Source of the DNA: Salinilacihabitans rarus
GTDB lineage: Archaea > Halobacteriota > Halobacteria > Halobacteriales > Natrialbaceae
Direction of reading: 5' to 3'
Length of the DNA: 64,000 bases
NCBI RefSeq assembly: GCF_024296665.1
Contig: NZ_CP100762.1
Location: forward strand, 1,364,001 to 1,428,000
The notes below the pieces were generated by a model, which had not been told where the DNA came from, made no database searches, and saw nothing but the letters and a program-made list of their open reading frames with translations. Position 1 is the first letter of the stretch; the number at the start of each line of letters is the position of its first letter. Shown in pieces: positions 56,232 through 64,000 of the stretch. Both the position numbers and the translations under genes were made by a program.

Positions 56232-57946
56232 TGTTCGTTACCTATGATCTCCAGTACCTTGGCTTTCGTGTGTGCGTCGACGGCTCGCTCGGCGAGCGCC
56301 GACGCGTCGTCCGCGTCGATCGCCGTCACGTTCGCTTTCACGTTCGGGACGGTGACGGCGCTCATGCTCAGTTCGTCGAGGCCGACGCCGACGAGCAGTT
56401 CCGTCAATTCGGGGTCGCCGGCCATCTCCCCGCACATCCCGACCCAGGCGTCCCCGGCGCGACCGGCCTCGACCGTCCGCCGGATCGCCCGCAGGACGCT
56501 CGGGTAGAGGGGGTCGTGGAGGTGGGCCACGCGGTCGTTCTCGCGGGCCGCGGCCATCACGTACTGCGCGAGGTCGTTCGTCCCGATGCTGAGGAAGTCG
56601 ACCCGCTCGGCCAGTTCCGGCGCGACGAACGCCGCGCTCGGCGTCTCGATCATCACGCCCAGTTCCGGCACCTCGTGGTCGACGCCCGCCGCGTCGAGGG
56701 CGGCCGCGACCGCCTCGACCCGGTCGAGCGCTCCTTCGAGTTCCTCGACGGTCGCGACGAGCGGGAACATCACCGAGAGGGTCCCCTCGGCCGTCGCGGC
56801 CGCCCGCAACAGCGCGCGCAGTTGGGTCTCGAAGAGGTCGGCGTCGTCGCCGAGCGACCGCCGGATGCCCCGCTCGCCGAGGAACGGGTTCTCCTCCTCG
56901 GGCAGGTCGAGGTACGGGATCGGCTTGTCGCCGCCGACGTCGAGCGTCCGGACGACGACCCGGCCGTCCGGGAACGCCTCGAGGGCCTCGACGTACGTCT
57001 CGTACTGTTCGTCCTCGTCCGGCGGCGACTCGCGGTCGAGGAAGAGAAACTCCGTGCGGAACAGGCCGATGCCGTCGGCGCCGCCCTCGACGGCGCCCTC
57101 CAGTTCCGCGAGCGTGCCGACGTTCGCGGCGACCTCGATCTCGCGGCCGTCGCGCGTCGCGACGCGCTCCTCGCGCACCTCGACGTCGCGGCCCGCGCTC
57201 GCGCGCTCGCGCAGTTCCTCGTCGGGGTCGACGATTACCTCGCCCGCGTCGCCGTCGACGAGCACGTCGTCGCCCTCGTCGATCCCGAACAGGTCGTCGC
57301 CGACGCCGACGACGGCGGGGATGCCCAGCGACCGGGCGAAGATGGCGGCGTGGGAGGTCCGCCCGCCGAGCGCGGTCGCGAAGCCGGCGACGCGCTCGGG
57401 GTCGAGTTGCGCGGTGTCACTCGGCGTCAGCCGCTCGGCCAGCAGGACCGTCCCCTCCGGCAGCGACGCGAGGTCGACGCGGTCGCCGCCCGCAAGCAGG
57501 CGCAACAGCCGGTCGCGGACGTCCCGGAGGTCGTCGGCCCGCTCGGCCATCCGGCCCTCCATCCCCTCGAAGGTCTCGATCGGTTCGGCGAACGCACGCT
57601 GGACGGCGTGGGCCGCCGGCAGTCCCTCGTCGAGGGCGTCGGCGACGCCGTCTTGGATCTGCGGGTCGTCGAGGAACTGGCGGTGGGCGTCGAAGACGGC
57701 GGCCTCCTCCTCGCCGACGCGTTCGGCCGCCCGCTCGCGTTCGCGTTCGATCTCCTCGCGAGCGGTCTCGCGGGCCTCCGCGAAGCGCTCGCGCTCGCGG
57801 TCGGCGTCGACGGACTCGGGCGCCGGCGGGTCGTCCAGTTCGATCTCGCCGTCGGCGTCGTACCAGAGGGCGGGGCCGACGCCGGCCAGCGGCGTCGCGC
57901 CCGTCCCGGCGAGCGTTCGCGGGTCGGCGTTCGATTCGTTCGTCAT
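56228..57946 (-). CDS. ptsI: PTS enzyme I (phosphoenolpyruvate-protein phosphotransferase)
   Basis: 572 residues, full length. Phospho-histidine His199 is in ALGGRTSHAAIFARSLGIPAVVG. The PEP-binding TIM barrel has GIGLFRTEFLFLDRESPPDEDEQYETY, TLDVGGDKPIPYLDLPEEENPFLGERGIR, GVMIETPSAAFVAPELAERVDFLSIGTNDLAQYV and the active-site Cys in WVGMCGEMAGDP. It takes phosphate from PEP and passes it to HPr. Between ptsH and ptfB in one operon. Confidence 0.96.
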   Translation of the reverse strand: MTNESNADPRTLAGTGATPLAGVGPALWYDADGEIELDDPPAPESVDADRERERFAEARETAREEIERERERAAERVGEEEAAVFDAHRQFLDDPQIQDGVADALDEGLPAAHAVQRAFAEPIETFEGMEGRMAERADDLRDVRDRLLRLLAGGDRVDLASLPEGTVLLAERLTPSDTAQLDPERVAGFATALGGRTSHAAIFARSLGIPAVVGVGDDLFGIDEGDDVLVDGDAGEVIVDPDEELRERASAGRDVEVREERVATRDGREIEVAANVGTLAELEGAVEGGADGIGLFRTEFLFLDRESPPDEDEQYETYVEALEAFPDGRVVVRTLDVGGDKPIPYLDLPEEENPFLGERGIRRSLGDDADLFETQLRALLRAAATAEGTLSVMFPLVATVEELEGALDRVEAVAAALDAAGVDHEVPELGVMIETPSAAFVAPELAERVDFLSIGTNDLAQYVMAAARENDRVAHLHDPLYPSVLRAIRRTVEAGRAGDAWVGMCGEMAGDPELTELLVGVGLDELSMSAVTVPNVKANVTAIDADDASALAERAVDAHTKAKVLEIIGNEQ

Positions 57947-57949
57947 CTA

Positions 57950-58228
57950 TCACTCCTCGCTCTCGTCGCCTTCGGGCGTCGAGAGTACCGCTTCGAGCGC
58001 GTCGACTGCCGCTTCCTCGTCGGGGCCGTCGGCGGCCACGACCACGCGCTCGCCGGACTTGACGCCCAGCCCCGTCACGGCCAGCATGCTCGCCGCGTTG
58101 ACCGAGTCGCCGTTCTCCGGCGCGATGGTGATCTCGCTGTCGTGCTCGTTCGCCGTCTCGACGAACTTCGAGGCGGGGCGGGCGTGCAGGCCGGCCTCCG
58201 GGACCACGGTGATCGTTCGCTCGATCAT
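57950..58228 (-). CDS. ptsH: PTS phosphocarrier protein HPr
   Basis: 92 residues from ATG 58228, overlapping ptfA by 4 nt. Active site His15 is in VVPEAGLHARPASKFVETA. The mid-protein serine in DSVNAASMLAVTGLGVKSGE sits where bacterial HPr is kinase-regulated; whether that control exists here is unknown. An acidic tail (STPEGDESEE) ends the protein. Carries phosphate from EI to EIIA. Confidence 0.95.
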   Translation of the reverse strand: MIERTITVVPEAGLHARPASKFVETANEHDSEITIAPENGDSVNAASMLAVTGLGVKSGERVVVAADGPDEEAAVDALEAVLSTPEGDESEE

Positions 58229-58692
58229 AGGTCGACCGCCTCCGTCACGATCTCCTCGACGCGTGCGGGCGAGTCGGCCTCGTGGAGCGTGTCGCGGGTC
58301 TCCTCGTGGACCAGCGCGCGCGAGAGCGAACTCAGCATCGAGAGGTGCTCCTCGCCGCCCTCCTCGGGCACAAGCAGCATGAAGATCAGCGTCGCCGGCT
58401 CGCCGTCCATCGCCTCGAAGTCGAGGCCGTCCTCGACGCGCGTGAACGCGATCGTCGGCGCGACGACCGCCGGACTCTTCGCGTGGGGGATGCCGATCCC
58501 CATCCCGACGCCGGTGGTCGCCTCCTCCTCGCGGGCCAGCAGGTCTTCGAGCGCCCGTTCGCGGTCGGTGACGCGGCCGGCGTCGACCGCGAGGTCGAGC
58601 AGAAATTCGATGCACTCTCGCTTGGTTCGCGGAGAACCGTCGAGATCGATCAACTCCGTGGTGAGTGGACTGTAGCCACCGTCCGTGTTCAT
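58225..58692 (-). CDS. ptfA: Fructose PTS EIIA component
   Basis: 155 residues. The phospho-histidine is His70 in GVGMGIGIPHAKSPAVVAPTIAF, as in mannitol/fructose EIIA. Other family blocks are ECIEFLLDLAVDAGRVTDRERALEDLLAREEEATTG and VPEEGGEEHLSMLSSLSRAL. It takes phosphate from HPr and gives it to EIIB. 52 bp downstream of ptfC. Confidence 0.95.
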   Translation of the reverse strand: MNTDGGYSPLTTELIDLDGSPRTKRECIEFLLDLAVDAGRVTDRERALEDLLAREEEATTGVGMGIGIPHAKSPAVVAPTIAFTRVEDGLDFEAMDGEPATLIFMLLVPEEGGEEHLSMLSSLSRALVHEETRDTLHEADSPARVEEIVTEAVDL

Positions 58693-58744
58693 AGTAGTAG
58701 TATCGTGGGAAAGGGGAACTAGATTGCGTTCGGTGCCGGGTCGG

Positions 58745-59896
58745 TCAGGCGGCGGCGCCGGCCTCGGGCTCGGCGGTCGCGGCCTCCTCCTCGTAGTCGG
58801 GTTTCAGCAGCAAGACCGCGCCGGCGGTCACGACCATCCCCAGCGCGATACACGCGAGGAACCCGAGGATGGTGTTCGAGAGGATCACGACGAAGATGCC
58901 GCCGTGCGGGGCGGGCATGGTGACGCCGAGGCCCATCGCGGCGGCGGCCGCGACGGCGCTCCCGGCCATGATGCTCGGGATGACCCGCAGCGGGTCGGCC
59001 GCGGCGTAGGGGATCGCGCCCTCGGTGATGAACGACAGGCCCATCGGGATCGCGGCGATTGCGTTCTCTTTCATCTCGGGTGCGAACTTCTCCGGCGCGA
59101 CGAAGTTCGCCAGCGCCAGCCCGAGCGGCGGGGTCATGCCCGCGATCATCACGGCGGCCATCGGTCCGAAGATCTGCTCGCCGACGAGCGCGACGCCGAA
59201 GACGTAGGCGACCTTGTTGACGGGACCGCCCATGTCGAACGCCATCATCGCGCCGAGGACCAGCCCGAGGAAGACCGCGTTCGTCCCCTGCATTCCTTCG
59301 AGGGTGCTGGTCAGCGCGGCGTCGGCCATCGCGATCGGGACGCCCAGCACGAAGATCATGATCGGCGCGAGCAGCGCCGTCGTGAACACCGGGATCACGA
59401 GGATGGGCATCATCGGCCTGACGACCGACGGGACCGACCAGTTTTTCATCCAGCGGGCGACGTAGCCGGCGAGCAGGCCGGCGACGATGGCGCCGAGGAA
59501 GCCCGCGCTCGCGCCCTCGGAGCTGATTCCGACCACTTTGCCCGCCTCGACGATGATCTGCTCTTGCTGGATCGTGTACGCGAGGATGAACCCCGGCGCG
59601 AGCCCGGGGCGGTCGGCGATCGCGTACGCGATGTACGCCCCCAGGATGGGGATCATGATCGTCAGCCCGAGGACGCCGATCTCGGCCATGTACCAGCCGA
59701 ACGATCCCGTCGCGTCGAACACGGTCTCCGTGCTCCCGGCGGTGAACGGCAGTTCCGCCACCATGAACGCGAGAGCGAGGAAGATCCCGCCGATCGTGAC
59801 GAACGGGATCATGAACGAGACGCCGGTCATCAGGTCCTCCTTCACGCTGGTGACGTGTGACCGGAGCCGACTTTCCGCACCGTCTTTCGTTGCCAT
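58745..59896 (-). CDS. ptfC: Fructose PTS membrane permease EIIC
   Basis: 383 residues with about nine or ten helices. EIIC-fru wording: DLMTGVSFMIPFVTIGGIFLALAFMVAE, GAYIAYAIADRPGLAPGF, SAGFLGAIVAGLLAGYVARWMKNW, AFDMGGPVNKVAYVFG, ENAIAAIPMGLSFITEGAIPYAAADPLRVIPSIMAGSAVAAA and MPAPHGGIFVV. It imports fructose and yields fructose-1-phosphate. It has its own 135-bp upstream region with the 15-bp motif also found before glpR. Confidence 0.95.
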   Translation of the reverse strand: MATKDGAESRLRSHVTSVKEDLMTGVSFMIPFVTIGGIFLALAFMVAELPFTAGSTETVFDATGSFGWYMAEIGVLGLTIMIPILGAYIAYAIADRPGLAPGFILAYTIQQEQIIVEAGKVVGISSEGASAGFLGAIVAGLLAGYVARWMKNWSVPSVVRPMMPILVIPVFTTALLAPIMIFVLGVPIAMADAALTSTLEGMQGTNAVFLGLVLGAMMAFDMGGPVNKVAYVFGVALVGEQIFGPMAAVMIAGMTPPLGLALANFVAPEKFAPEMKENAIAAIPMGLSFITEGAIPYAAADPLRVIPSIMAGSAVAAAAAMGLGVTMPAPHGGIFVVILSNTILGFLACIALGMVVTAGAVLLLKPDYEEEAATAEPEAGAAA

Positions 59897-59949
59897 TGTG
59901 ACTCTATCTCACTAGTTTTTGCTGGTGTTCAAAAGCGTTTTCGAATATG

Positions 59950-59964
59950 ATCGTTTCTGATCGA
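59950..59964. promoter_or_regulatory. Candidate sugar-regulator site upstream of ptfC
   Basis: ATCGTTTCTGATCGA, identical over 15 bp to 61774-61788 upstream of glpR. It lies 53 nt before the ptfC ATG, upstream of a TATA-like GCTTTTGAAC on the minus strand. GlpR, encoded at 60933, is the likely binder, by inference. Confidence 0.55.
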
Positions 59965-60031
59965 TAAGTCCGTTATTATGTTCGTCGCCGAATCGAACCG
60001 CTTTCGGACGCGTTCGATCGCGGTACGAGAA

Positions 60032-60943
60032 TCAGCGCGAGGCGACGTCGACCGACTCGGCGTCCGCGGCGACGCCGGCGAACGACGGCGTCCGCGTCCC
60101 GGAGATCGAGACGACCCGCGAGGCGACGGCGACCCCGAACCGCAAGGCGGCCTCGTCGTCGTCGTCGCCGCGCGCGCGGGCGGCCAGCGCGCCGGCGAGC
60201 AGCGCGTCGCCCGCGCCCACCGTGTCGACGACCTCGACGTCCAGCGGCGGGGCGTACAGCGCCCGGTCGTCGGTCACCAGCACGGCGCCGTCGCCGCCCA
60301 GCGAGGCCAGCACGCGGTCGAACCCGCGCTCGCGCAGCGTCCGCGCGGCCTCGACGGCGTCGTCGACGCCCTCGACGGCCTCGCCGGTCGCCGCCGCGAG
60401 TTCCTCGTCGTTGGGCTTGCACAGCGCGTAGCTCCCCTCCAGCGCCGCGAGCGCGCCGCCGTGGACGTCGACGACGGTCTCCCACGGGCCGGCGCCGGCG
60501 ATCAGGTCGATCGCCTCCGGCCCGACGCCGTCGGGGAGGCTCCCGGCGACGACCACCGTCTCCGGGGCGTACGCCGCGAGGAGGTCCGTGATCTCGTCGA
60601 TCGCGGTCGCCGAGACGGTCGGTCCGTCCTGATTGATCTTGTACTCGGCGTCCGGGTCGAGGATCGTCGTGTTGAGCCGCGTGTCGCCGTCGGCGTCGGC
60701 GAAGTCCGCGGCCAGCCCCGTCGCGGCCAACTGGTCGAGCAGGTACTCGCCGAGGAAGCCGCCGGCGACCCCGGTGGCGACCGTCTCGACGTCCAGTTCG
60801 AGGAGGTACTTCGAGACGTTGATGCCCTTCCCGCCGGCGTCGTAGCGGAACTCGCCCGTCCGGACGATGTCCTCGTCGACGAGCGACTCGCTCAGTTCGA
60901 CGGTGTAGTCGACCGCCGGGTTGAGCGTCACGCTAGCGATCAT
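60032..60943 (-). CDS. pfkB: 1-phosphofructokinase (PfkB family)
   Basis: 303 residues. It starts MIASVTLNPAVDYTVELSESL, the usual 1-PFK start, with RYDAGGKGINVSKYLLELDVET, NQDGPTVSA, VVVAGSLPDGVG, CKPNDEELAAATGEAVEG and the anion-hole VDTVGAGDALLAGALAA with catalytic Asp. It phosphorylates fructose-1-phosphate to fructose-1,6-bisphosphate. The ATG overlaps glpR by 11 nt, so both are translated from one message. Confidence 0.95.
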   Translation of the reverse strand: MIASVTLNPAVDYTVELSESLVDEDIVRTGEFRYDAGGKGINVSKYLLELDVETVATGVAGGFLGEYLLDQLAATGLAADFADADGDTRLNTTILDPDAEYKINQDGPTVSATAIDEITDLLAAYAPETVVVAGSLPDGVGPEAIDLIAGAGPWETVVDVHGGALAALEGSYALCKPNDEELAAATGEAVEGVDDAVEAARTLRERGFDRVLASLGGDGAVLVTDDRALYAPPLDVEVVDTVGAGDALLAGALAARARGDDDDEAALRFGVAVASRVVSISGTRTPSFAGVAADAESVDVASR

Positions 60944-61706
60944 CGACGCTCACCACCGAGAGCGGCACGTCCGCGTCCTCGACCGCCGACGCGATGGGGC
61001 CGTCGGGCGCCTCGTCGGTCACCAGCAGGTCGACGTCCTCGAGGCTCGCGAACTGGACGAAACTGCGCTCGCCGTACTTGGTCGCGTCGGCGACGAGGAC
61101 GACTCGGCGGGCGTTCTCGACCATGAGCTGTTTCGTCCGCGCCTCGGCCTCGTTGGGCGTGGACAGCGCGCCGTCGTCGCCGATGGCGTTCGTCCCGAGA
61201 AACAGCAGGTCGAAGTTGGTCCGTTCGATGAACGCCTCGGCGCTCGGGCCGACGAGCGCGCGCGTCCGGTGTCTGAGCGACCCGCCGGTCACCTTCATCT
61301 CGAGGTCGCGTTCGCCGAGTTCGAGCGCGATCACCGGCGAGTTCGTCACCGGGAGAAACGACTTGTCGGTCGGGAGGTGCTGGACGACCTGCATCGTCGT
61401 CGTCCCGGAGTCGAAGAAGACGACCTGCCCGTCGTGGATCTCCGTCGCCGCCTCGCGGCCGATCGCGGCCTTCACTTCGAGGTTCTGGACCTCGCGCTGG
61501 ACGTACGTCTGCTCGCGGCCGACGGCGGTCGCGGGGACGGCGCCGCCGTGGGAGCGCTCGATCAGCCGCTGCTCTTCCAGGTCGTCGAGGTCGCGCCGGA
61601 TGGTCGCCTTCGAGACGTCGAGGCGCTCCGCCAGCTCCTCGACCGAACAGCCGTCCCGCTCGGAGACGAGCTCGACGATCTTCCGTTTCCGCTGTTCGGG
61701 TAACAT
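60933..61706 (-). CDS. glpR: DeoR/GlpR-family repressor of sugar catabolism
   Basis: 257 residues. The DeoR winged helix (about 1-57) is MLPEQRKRKIVELVSERDGCSVEELAERLDVSKATIRRDLDDLEEQRLIERSHGGAV, broken by loops. The C-terminal sugar-phosphate sensor domain (about 75-235) has VFFDSGTTTMQVVQHL, VTNSPVIALEL, VTGGSLRHRTRALVGPSAE and DLLFLGTNAIGDDGALSTPNEAEA. In Haloferax GlpR controls fructose and glucose catabolic genes. Here it is first in the glpR-pfkB operon. Confidence 0.94.
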   Translation of the reverse strand: MLPEQRKRKIVELVSERDGCSVEELAERLDVSKATIRRDLDDLEEQRLIERSHGGAVPATAVGREQTYVQREVQNLEVKAAIGREAATEIHDGQVVFFDSGTTTMQVVQHLPTDKSFLPVTNSPVIALELGERDLEMKVTGGSLRHRTRALVGPSAEAFIERTNFDLLFLGTNAIGDDGALSTPNEAEARTKQLMVENARRVVLVADATKYGERSFVQFASLEDVDLLVTDEAPDGPIASAVEDADVPLSVVSVDDR

Positions 61707-61773
61707 GGTCCTCGGTTCTCTTCGTTACTGTGTGGTGTGTGCAGGCTTTTATTTGTTCGTACCGGATCGCGGT

Positions 61774-61788
61774 ATCGTTTCTGATCGA
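61774..61788. promoter_or_regulatory. Candidate sugar-regulator site upstream of glpR
   Basis: ATCGTTTCTGATCGA, a perfect copy of 59950-59964. It lies 67 nt before the glpR ATG and about 20 bp upstream of an AAATAAAAG TATA-like box on the minus strand. Position suits autoregulation of glpR-pfkB. Confidence 0.55.
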
Positions 61789-61837
61789 ATCTGATGAATA
61801 TATAGTGGAGGTGGTCACGGGGGAGGGCAGCGTCGGG

Positions 61838-62818
61838 TTACAGCCGCTCGACGACCGCACTCGTCACGTCCGCGGTCGAGGCGTCGCCGCCGAGGTCGGG
61901 CGTCCGCGGGCCCTCCGCGAGGACGGCCTCGACGGCCTCGCGGACTGCCGTGCCCTCCTCGTCGTAGCCGAAGTACTCGAGCATCATCGCGGCGGAGATG
62001 ATCTTCGCCGCGGGGTTGGCGACGCCCTCGCCGGCGATGTCGGGTGCGGTGCCGTGGACGGGTTCGAACAGCGCGCGGTCGGGGCCGACGTTCGCGCTCG
62101 GCAGGAGGCCGAGGCCGCCGACCAGCCCCGCCGCGAGGTCCGAGAGGACGTCGCCCGCGAGGTTCGGACAGACGACGACGTCGAACTGCCCGGGGTCGAG
62201 ACAGACCTGCGTCGCGAAGGCGTCCATGAGCACCTCGTCGGTCTCGACGCCGCGTTCGTCTGCGACCTCCGTGACGGTGTCGCGGAACAGGCCGTCGGTC
62301 TCGCGCATCACGTTCGCCTTGTGGACGACCGTGAAGCCGTCGTGGCCGTGCTCCGTGACGAACTCGCAGGCGTACTCGGCGAGGCGCCGCGAGGCGGACT
62401 CCGTGACGACGCGGGTGAGCGTCGAGACGTCTTCCGTGAGACGGTCCTCGCGACCCGAGTAGACGCCCTCGGTGTTCTCCCGGAGGAAGACCAGATCCGT
62501 CTCCGGACGGACCGCCTCGACGCCGGGGAAGGCCGTGGCGGGCCGGACGTTGACGAACGAGTCGACGGCCTCCCGCAGCGGGAGGATGACGTCCGCCGCC
62601 GTCTCGCCGGCCGCGCCGAACAGCGTCGCGTCGGTCGAGGCGGCGAGGTCGTAGGTCTCCTGGGGCAGGGCCTCGCCGGTCTCCGCTTTCACGCGGTCGC
62701 CGGCCTCGGCCTCGATGAACTCGAAGTCGACGTCGAGCGTTTCGAGGACCTCGATCGCCGCCGGAATGACTTCCTGTCCGATGCCGTCGCCGGGGACGAC
62801 GGCGATCTCGTGAGTCAT
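61838..62818 (-). CDS. leuB: 3-isopropylmalate dehydrogenase
   Basis: 326 residues. It starts [25 protein letters not shown]; substrate and metal blocks are [53 protein letters not shown] and [29 protein letters not shown], then [28 protein letters not shown]. The short form and wording fit LeuB rather than isocitrate dehydrogenase, and NAD-type preference is suggested but not proven. It oxidatively decarboxylates 3-isopropylmalate in leucine synthesis. Other leu genes may lie outside the window. Confidence 0.9.
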   Translation of the reverse strand: MTHEIAVVPGDGIGQEVIPAAIEVLETLDVDFEFIEAEAGDRVKAETGEALPQETYDLAASTDATLFGAAGETAADVILPLREAVDSFVNVRPATAFPGVEAVRPETDLVFLRENTEGVYSGREDRLTEDVSTLTRVVTESASRRLAEYACEFVTEHGHDGFTVVHKANVMRETDGLFRDTVTEVADERGVETDEVLMDAFATQVCLDPGQFDVVVCPNLAGDVLSDLAAGLVGGLGLLPSANVGPDRALFEPVHGTAPDIAGEGVANPAAKIISAAMMLEYFGYDEEGTAVREAVEAVLAEGPRTPDLGGDASTADVTSAVVERL

Positions 62819-62913
62819 ACGCTATCTCGACGCGGACCCGAAAAGAGCGTGTCGGTGTCGACAACCGGCCGGCGGCGCGAGGACGCGGGCGGGATCGGAG
62901 GGCGTTCACCTCA

Positions 62914-62945
62914 GTACGACCGTCAGTCGCGCGGACGGTCCGTAC
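62914..62945. promoter_or_regulatory. Inverted repeat at the promoter of the CBS protein gene
   Basis: GTACGACCGTC (62914-62924) and GACGGTCCGTAC (62934-62945) are complementary except for one extra base. The repeat directly precedes TCAATACGG, which lies about 27 nt before ATG 62977 and may be a weak TATA box. Confidence 0.4.
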
Positions 62946-62976
62946 CTCAATACGGCGGGCCCGCGTACGCTTCGCC

Positions 62977-63357
62977 ATGGACCCGAACGCCAGAGTCCGC
63001 GTCGACGAGGTGATGTCGACCCCGCTGGAGACGGTCTCGAAGCGAGCGACCGTCCGGGAGGCCGCCCGGAAGATGCGCGAGGCGGAGATCAGCGCGCTGG
63101 TCGTGACGACCGACCCGCCGTCGATCGTCACCAGCACCGACGTGCGCGACGTCGCCGCCGCGGGCCGCGCCCCCGGCGACGTCGCGGTCGCCGACGTGAT
63201 GACCGAGTCGGTCGAGACCGTCCCGCCGGACATCTACCTAGAGGAGGTCGCCGCGATGCTGACCAACTTCGGCATCAAACACCTGCCGGTCGTGAACACC
63301 GACGACGAGTACGTCGGCATGGTCTCCTCGACGGACGTGACGGCGCAACTGTCGTGA
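62977..63357 (+). CDS. Tandem CBS domain protein
   Basis: 126 residues containing one pair of CBS domains (Bateman module) and nothing else. CBS1 starts VDEVMSTPLETVSKRATVREAARKMREAEISALVV and ends VTSTDVRDVAAAGR; CBS2 starts VADVMTESVETVPPDIYLEEVAAMLTNFGIKHLPVV and ends MVSSTDVTAQL. Such stand-alone modules bind adenosine nucleotides and regulate partner proteins. Divergent from leuB. Target unknown. Confidence 0.92.
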   Translation: MDPNARVRVDEVMSTPLETVSKRATVREAARKMREAEISALVVTTDPPSIVTSTDVRDVAAAGRAPGDVAVADVMTESVETVPPDIYLEEVAAMLTNFGIKHLPVVNTDDEYVGMVSSTDVTAQLS

Positions 63358-63417
63358 GGTCCCGGTACGTTCCGGAAAGCGTAACGCTCACGTATTCTCT
63401 CTCACACGTTCCGGTCG

Positions 63418-64000
63418 ATGCCCTCCCGCACGCGCCGTCGGCTACTCGCGCTCGTCGGTTCCGCCACGGGCTGTCTCGCGGGCTGTCTCTCCGGAGCCCC
63501 GCCCGCGGGCGACCTCGACGGCGTCGACGGGGAGTGGCCGACGAACGGCGGCGGCCCCGGGGGCGCTCGCGCCGTCGACGCGGGCCCCGCCGACCCGGAG
63601 CCGGTCTGGACGACGCGTCTCCCCGACGTCCGTGCGACCGGCGCGCCCTCGCTGGCCGACGGACGCCTGTACGTCCCGGTCGACGCGGTCTCCGAGCGGG
63701 CGCGTCACCGGTACCGGCTCCACGCGCTCGACGCCGCGACCGGCGACGAGCGCTGGCGGGTGCCCCTCCGCTCGGACCCGAACCCGTCCCCGGCCGTGAC
63801 CGCGGGTCGGATCGTCGTCAGCGCGCGCCGGGCGACCGAACGCGGCCGCGTCGTCGCCTTCGCAAAGCGGTACGGCGACGAGGAGTGGCTCTACGACGTC
63901 GACGCCCGGCTGACCGCGCCGCCGACCGCCGACGGACTCGCCGTCTACGTCCCGGACTGGCAGGGGCGCGTGCACGCGCTCTCGGCTCACGACGGCACCG
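63418..64000 (+). CDS. PQQ-type beta-propeller lipoprotein, C-terminus beyond the window
   Basis: The frame runs off the right edge after 194 residues. N-terminus MPSRTRRRLLALVGSATGCLAGCLSG has a twin-arginine-like RRRLL and a lipobox LAGC (Cys23), as in haloarchaeal Tat lipoproteins. Then VWTTRLPDVRATGAPSLADGRLYVPVDAV, LHALDAATGDERWRVPL, VVAFAKRYGDEEWLYDV and PPTADGLAVYVPDWQGRVHALSA are PQQ/BamB-like propeller blades. It would sit on the outer face of the membrane. Redox or scaffold role unknown. Confidence 0.87.
   Translation, partial: MPSRTRRRLLALVGSATGCLAGCLSGAPPAGDLDGVDGEWPTNGGGPGGARAVDAGPADPEPVWTTRLPDVRATGAPSLADGRLYVPVDAVSERARHRYRLHALDAATGDERWRVPLRSDPNPSPAVTAGRIVVSARRATERGRVVAFAKRYGDEEWLYDVDARLTAPPTADGLAVYVPDWQGRVHALSAHDGT

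Overview
The window is high-GC (about 75% in a typical line), densely coded DNA from a halophilic archaeon (class Halobacteria). Evidence: very acidic proteins; archaeal-type genes (pelota, diphthine synthase DphB, archaeal Trm5 and Elp3, DhnA-type aldolase); TATA boxes about 25-30 nt before leaderless start codons; and Shine-Dalgarno sites (GGAGGTGA) mostly inside operons. The fructose PTS cluster with glpR and pfkB resembles the one known from Haloferax. I cannot place the genus. There is one tRNA gene, no rRNA, no CRISPR array and no complete insertion sequence.

Layout. 1-3254: carotenoid oxygenase (cut by the window edge), a LarA-family racemase and a potassium channel. 3256-8561: AIR-synthase/HypE-like protein, a small conserved protein, then HAD hydrolase, acyl-CoA dehydrogenase and APH-type kinase as neighbours (the three domains of vertebrate ACAD10 as separate genes), and an Lrp-like regulator. 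8614-15190: Lhr-type helicase, TrkA-type potassium channel, tandem UspA, metallo-hydrolase. 15279-19302: large RND/MMPL exporter with a TrmB-like regulator. 19346-23458: ribosome rescue factors pelota and RqcH with two small membrane proteins between them. 23569-25922: unknown protein, ZIP transporter, HpcH/HpaI aldolase.

25923-30056 is a compositionally different stretch. It starts with a relic of an IS5-type transposase and carries a CPBP membrane protease (about 50% GC in the line counted), a SulP/STAS anion transporter and an AhpD-like protein. 30169-37993: Elp3 diverging from a complete mrpABCDEFG Na+/H+ antiporter operon. 38091-43495: DHH/OB protein and a run of small soluble proteins. 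43556-47071: a large secreted protein with 13-15 copies of an unfamiliar 23-residue glutamine-rich repeat, DUF7282-like domains and CARDB-like domains. 47381-49406: bioYMN biotin ECF transporter behind a BirA-type operator. 49407-54000: a candidate structured RNA, tRNA-Thr(CGT), Trm5, Rieske protein, SnoaL-like protein, DphB and an alpha/beta hydrolase.

54067-61706 is a fructose metabolism locus. fba and fbp (plus strand) converge on ptfB-ptsI-ptsH-ptfA-ptfC and pfkB-glpR (minus strand). Imported fructose becomes fructose-1-phosphate, then fructose-1,6-bisphosphate, which meets aldolase and fructose bisphosphatase next door. A perfect 15-bp sequence lies upstream of both glpR-pfkB and ptfC. 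The window ends with leuB, a CBS protein and the start of a PQQ-propeller lipoprotein.
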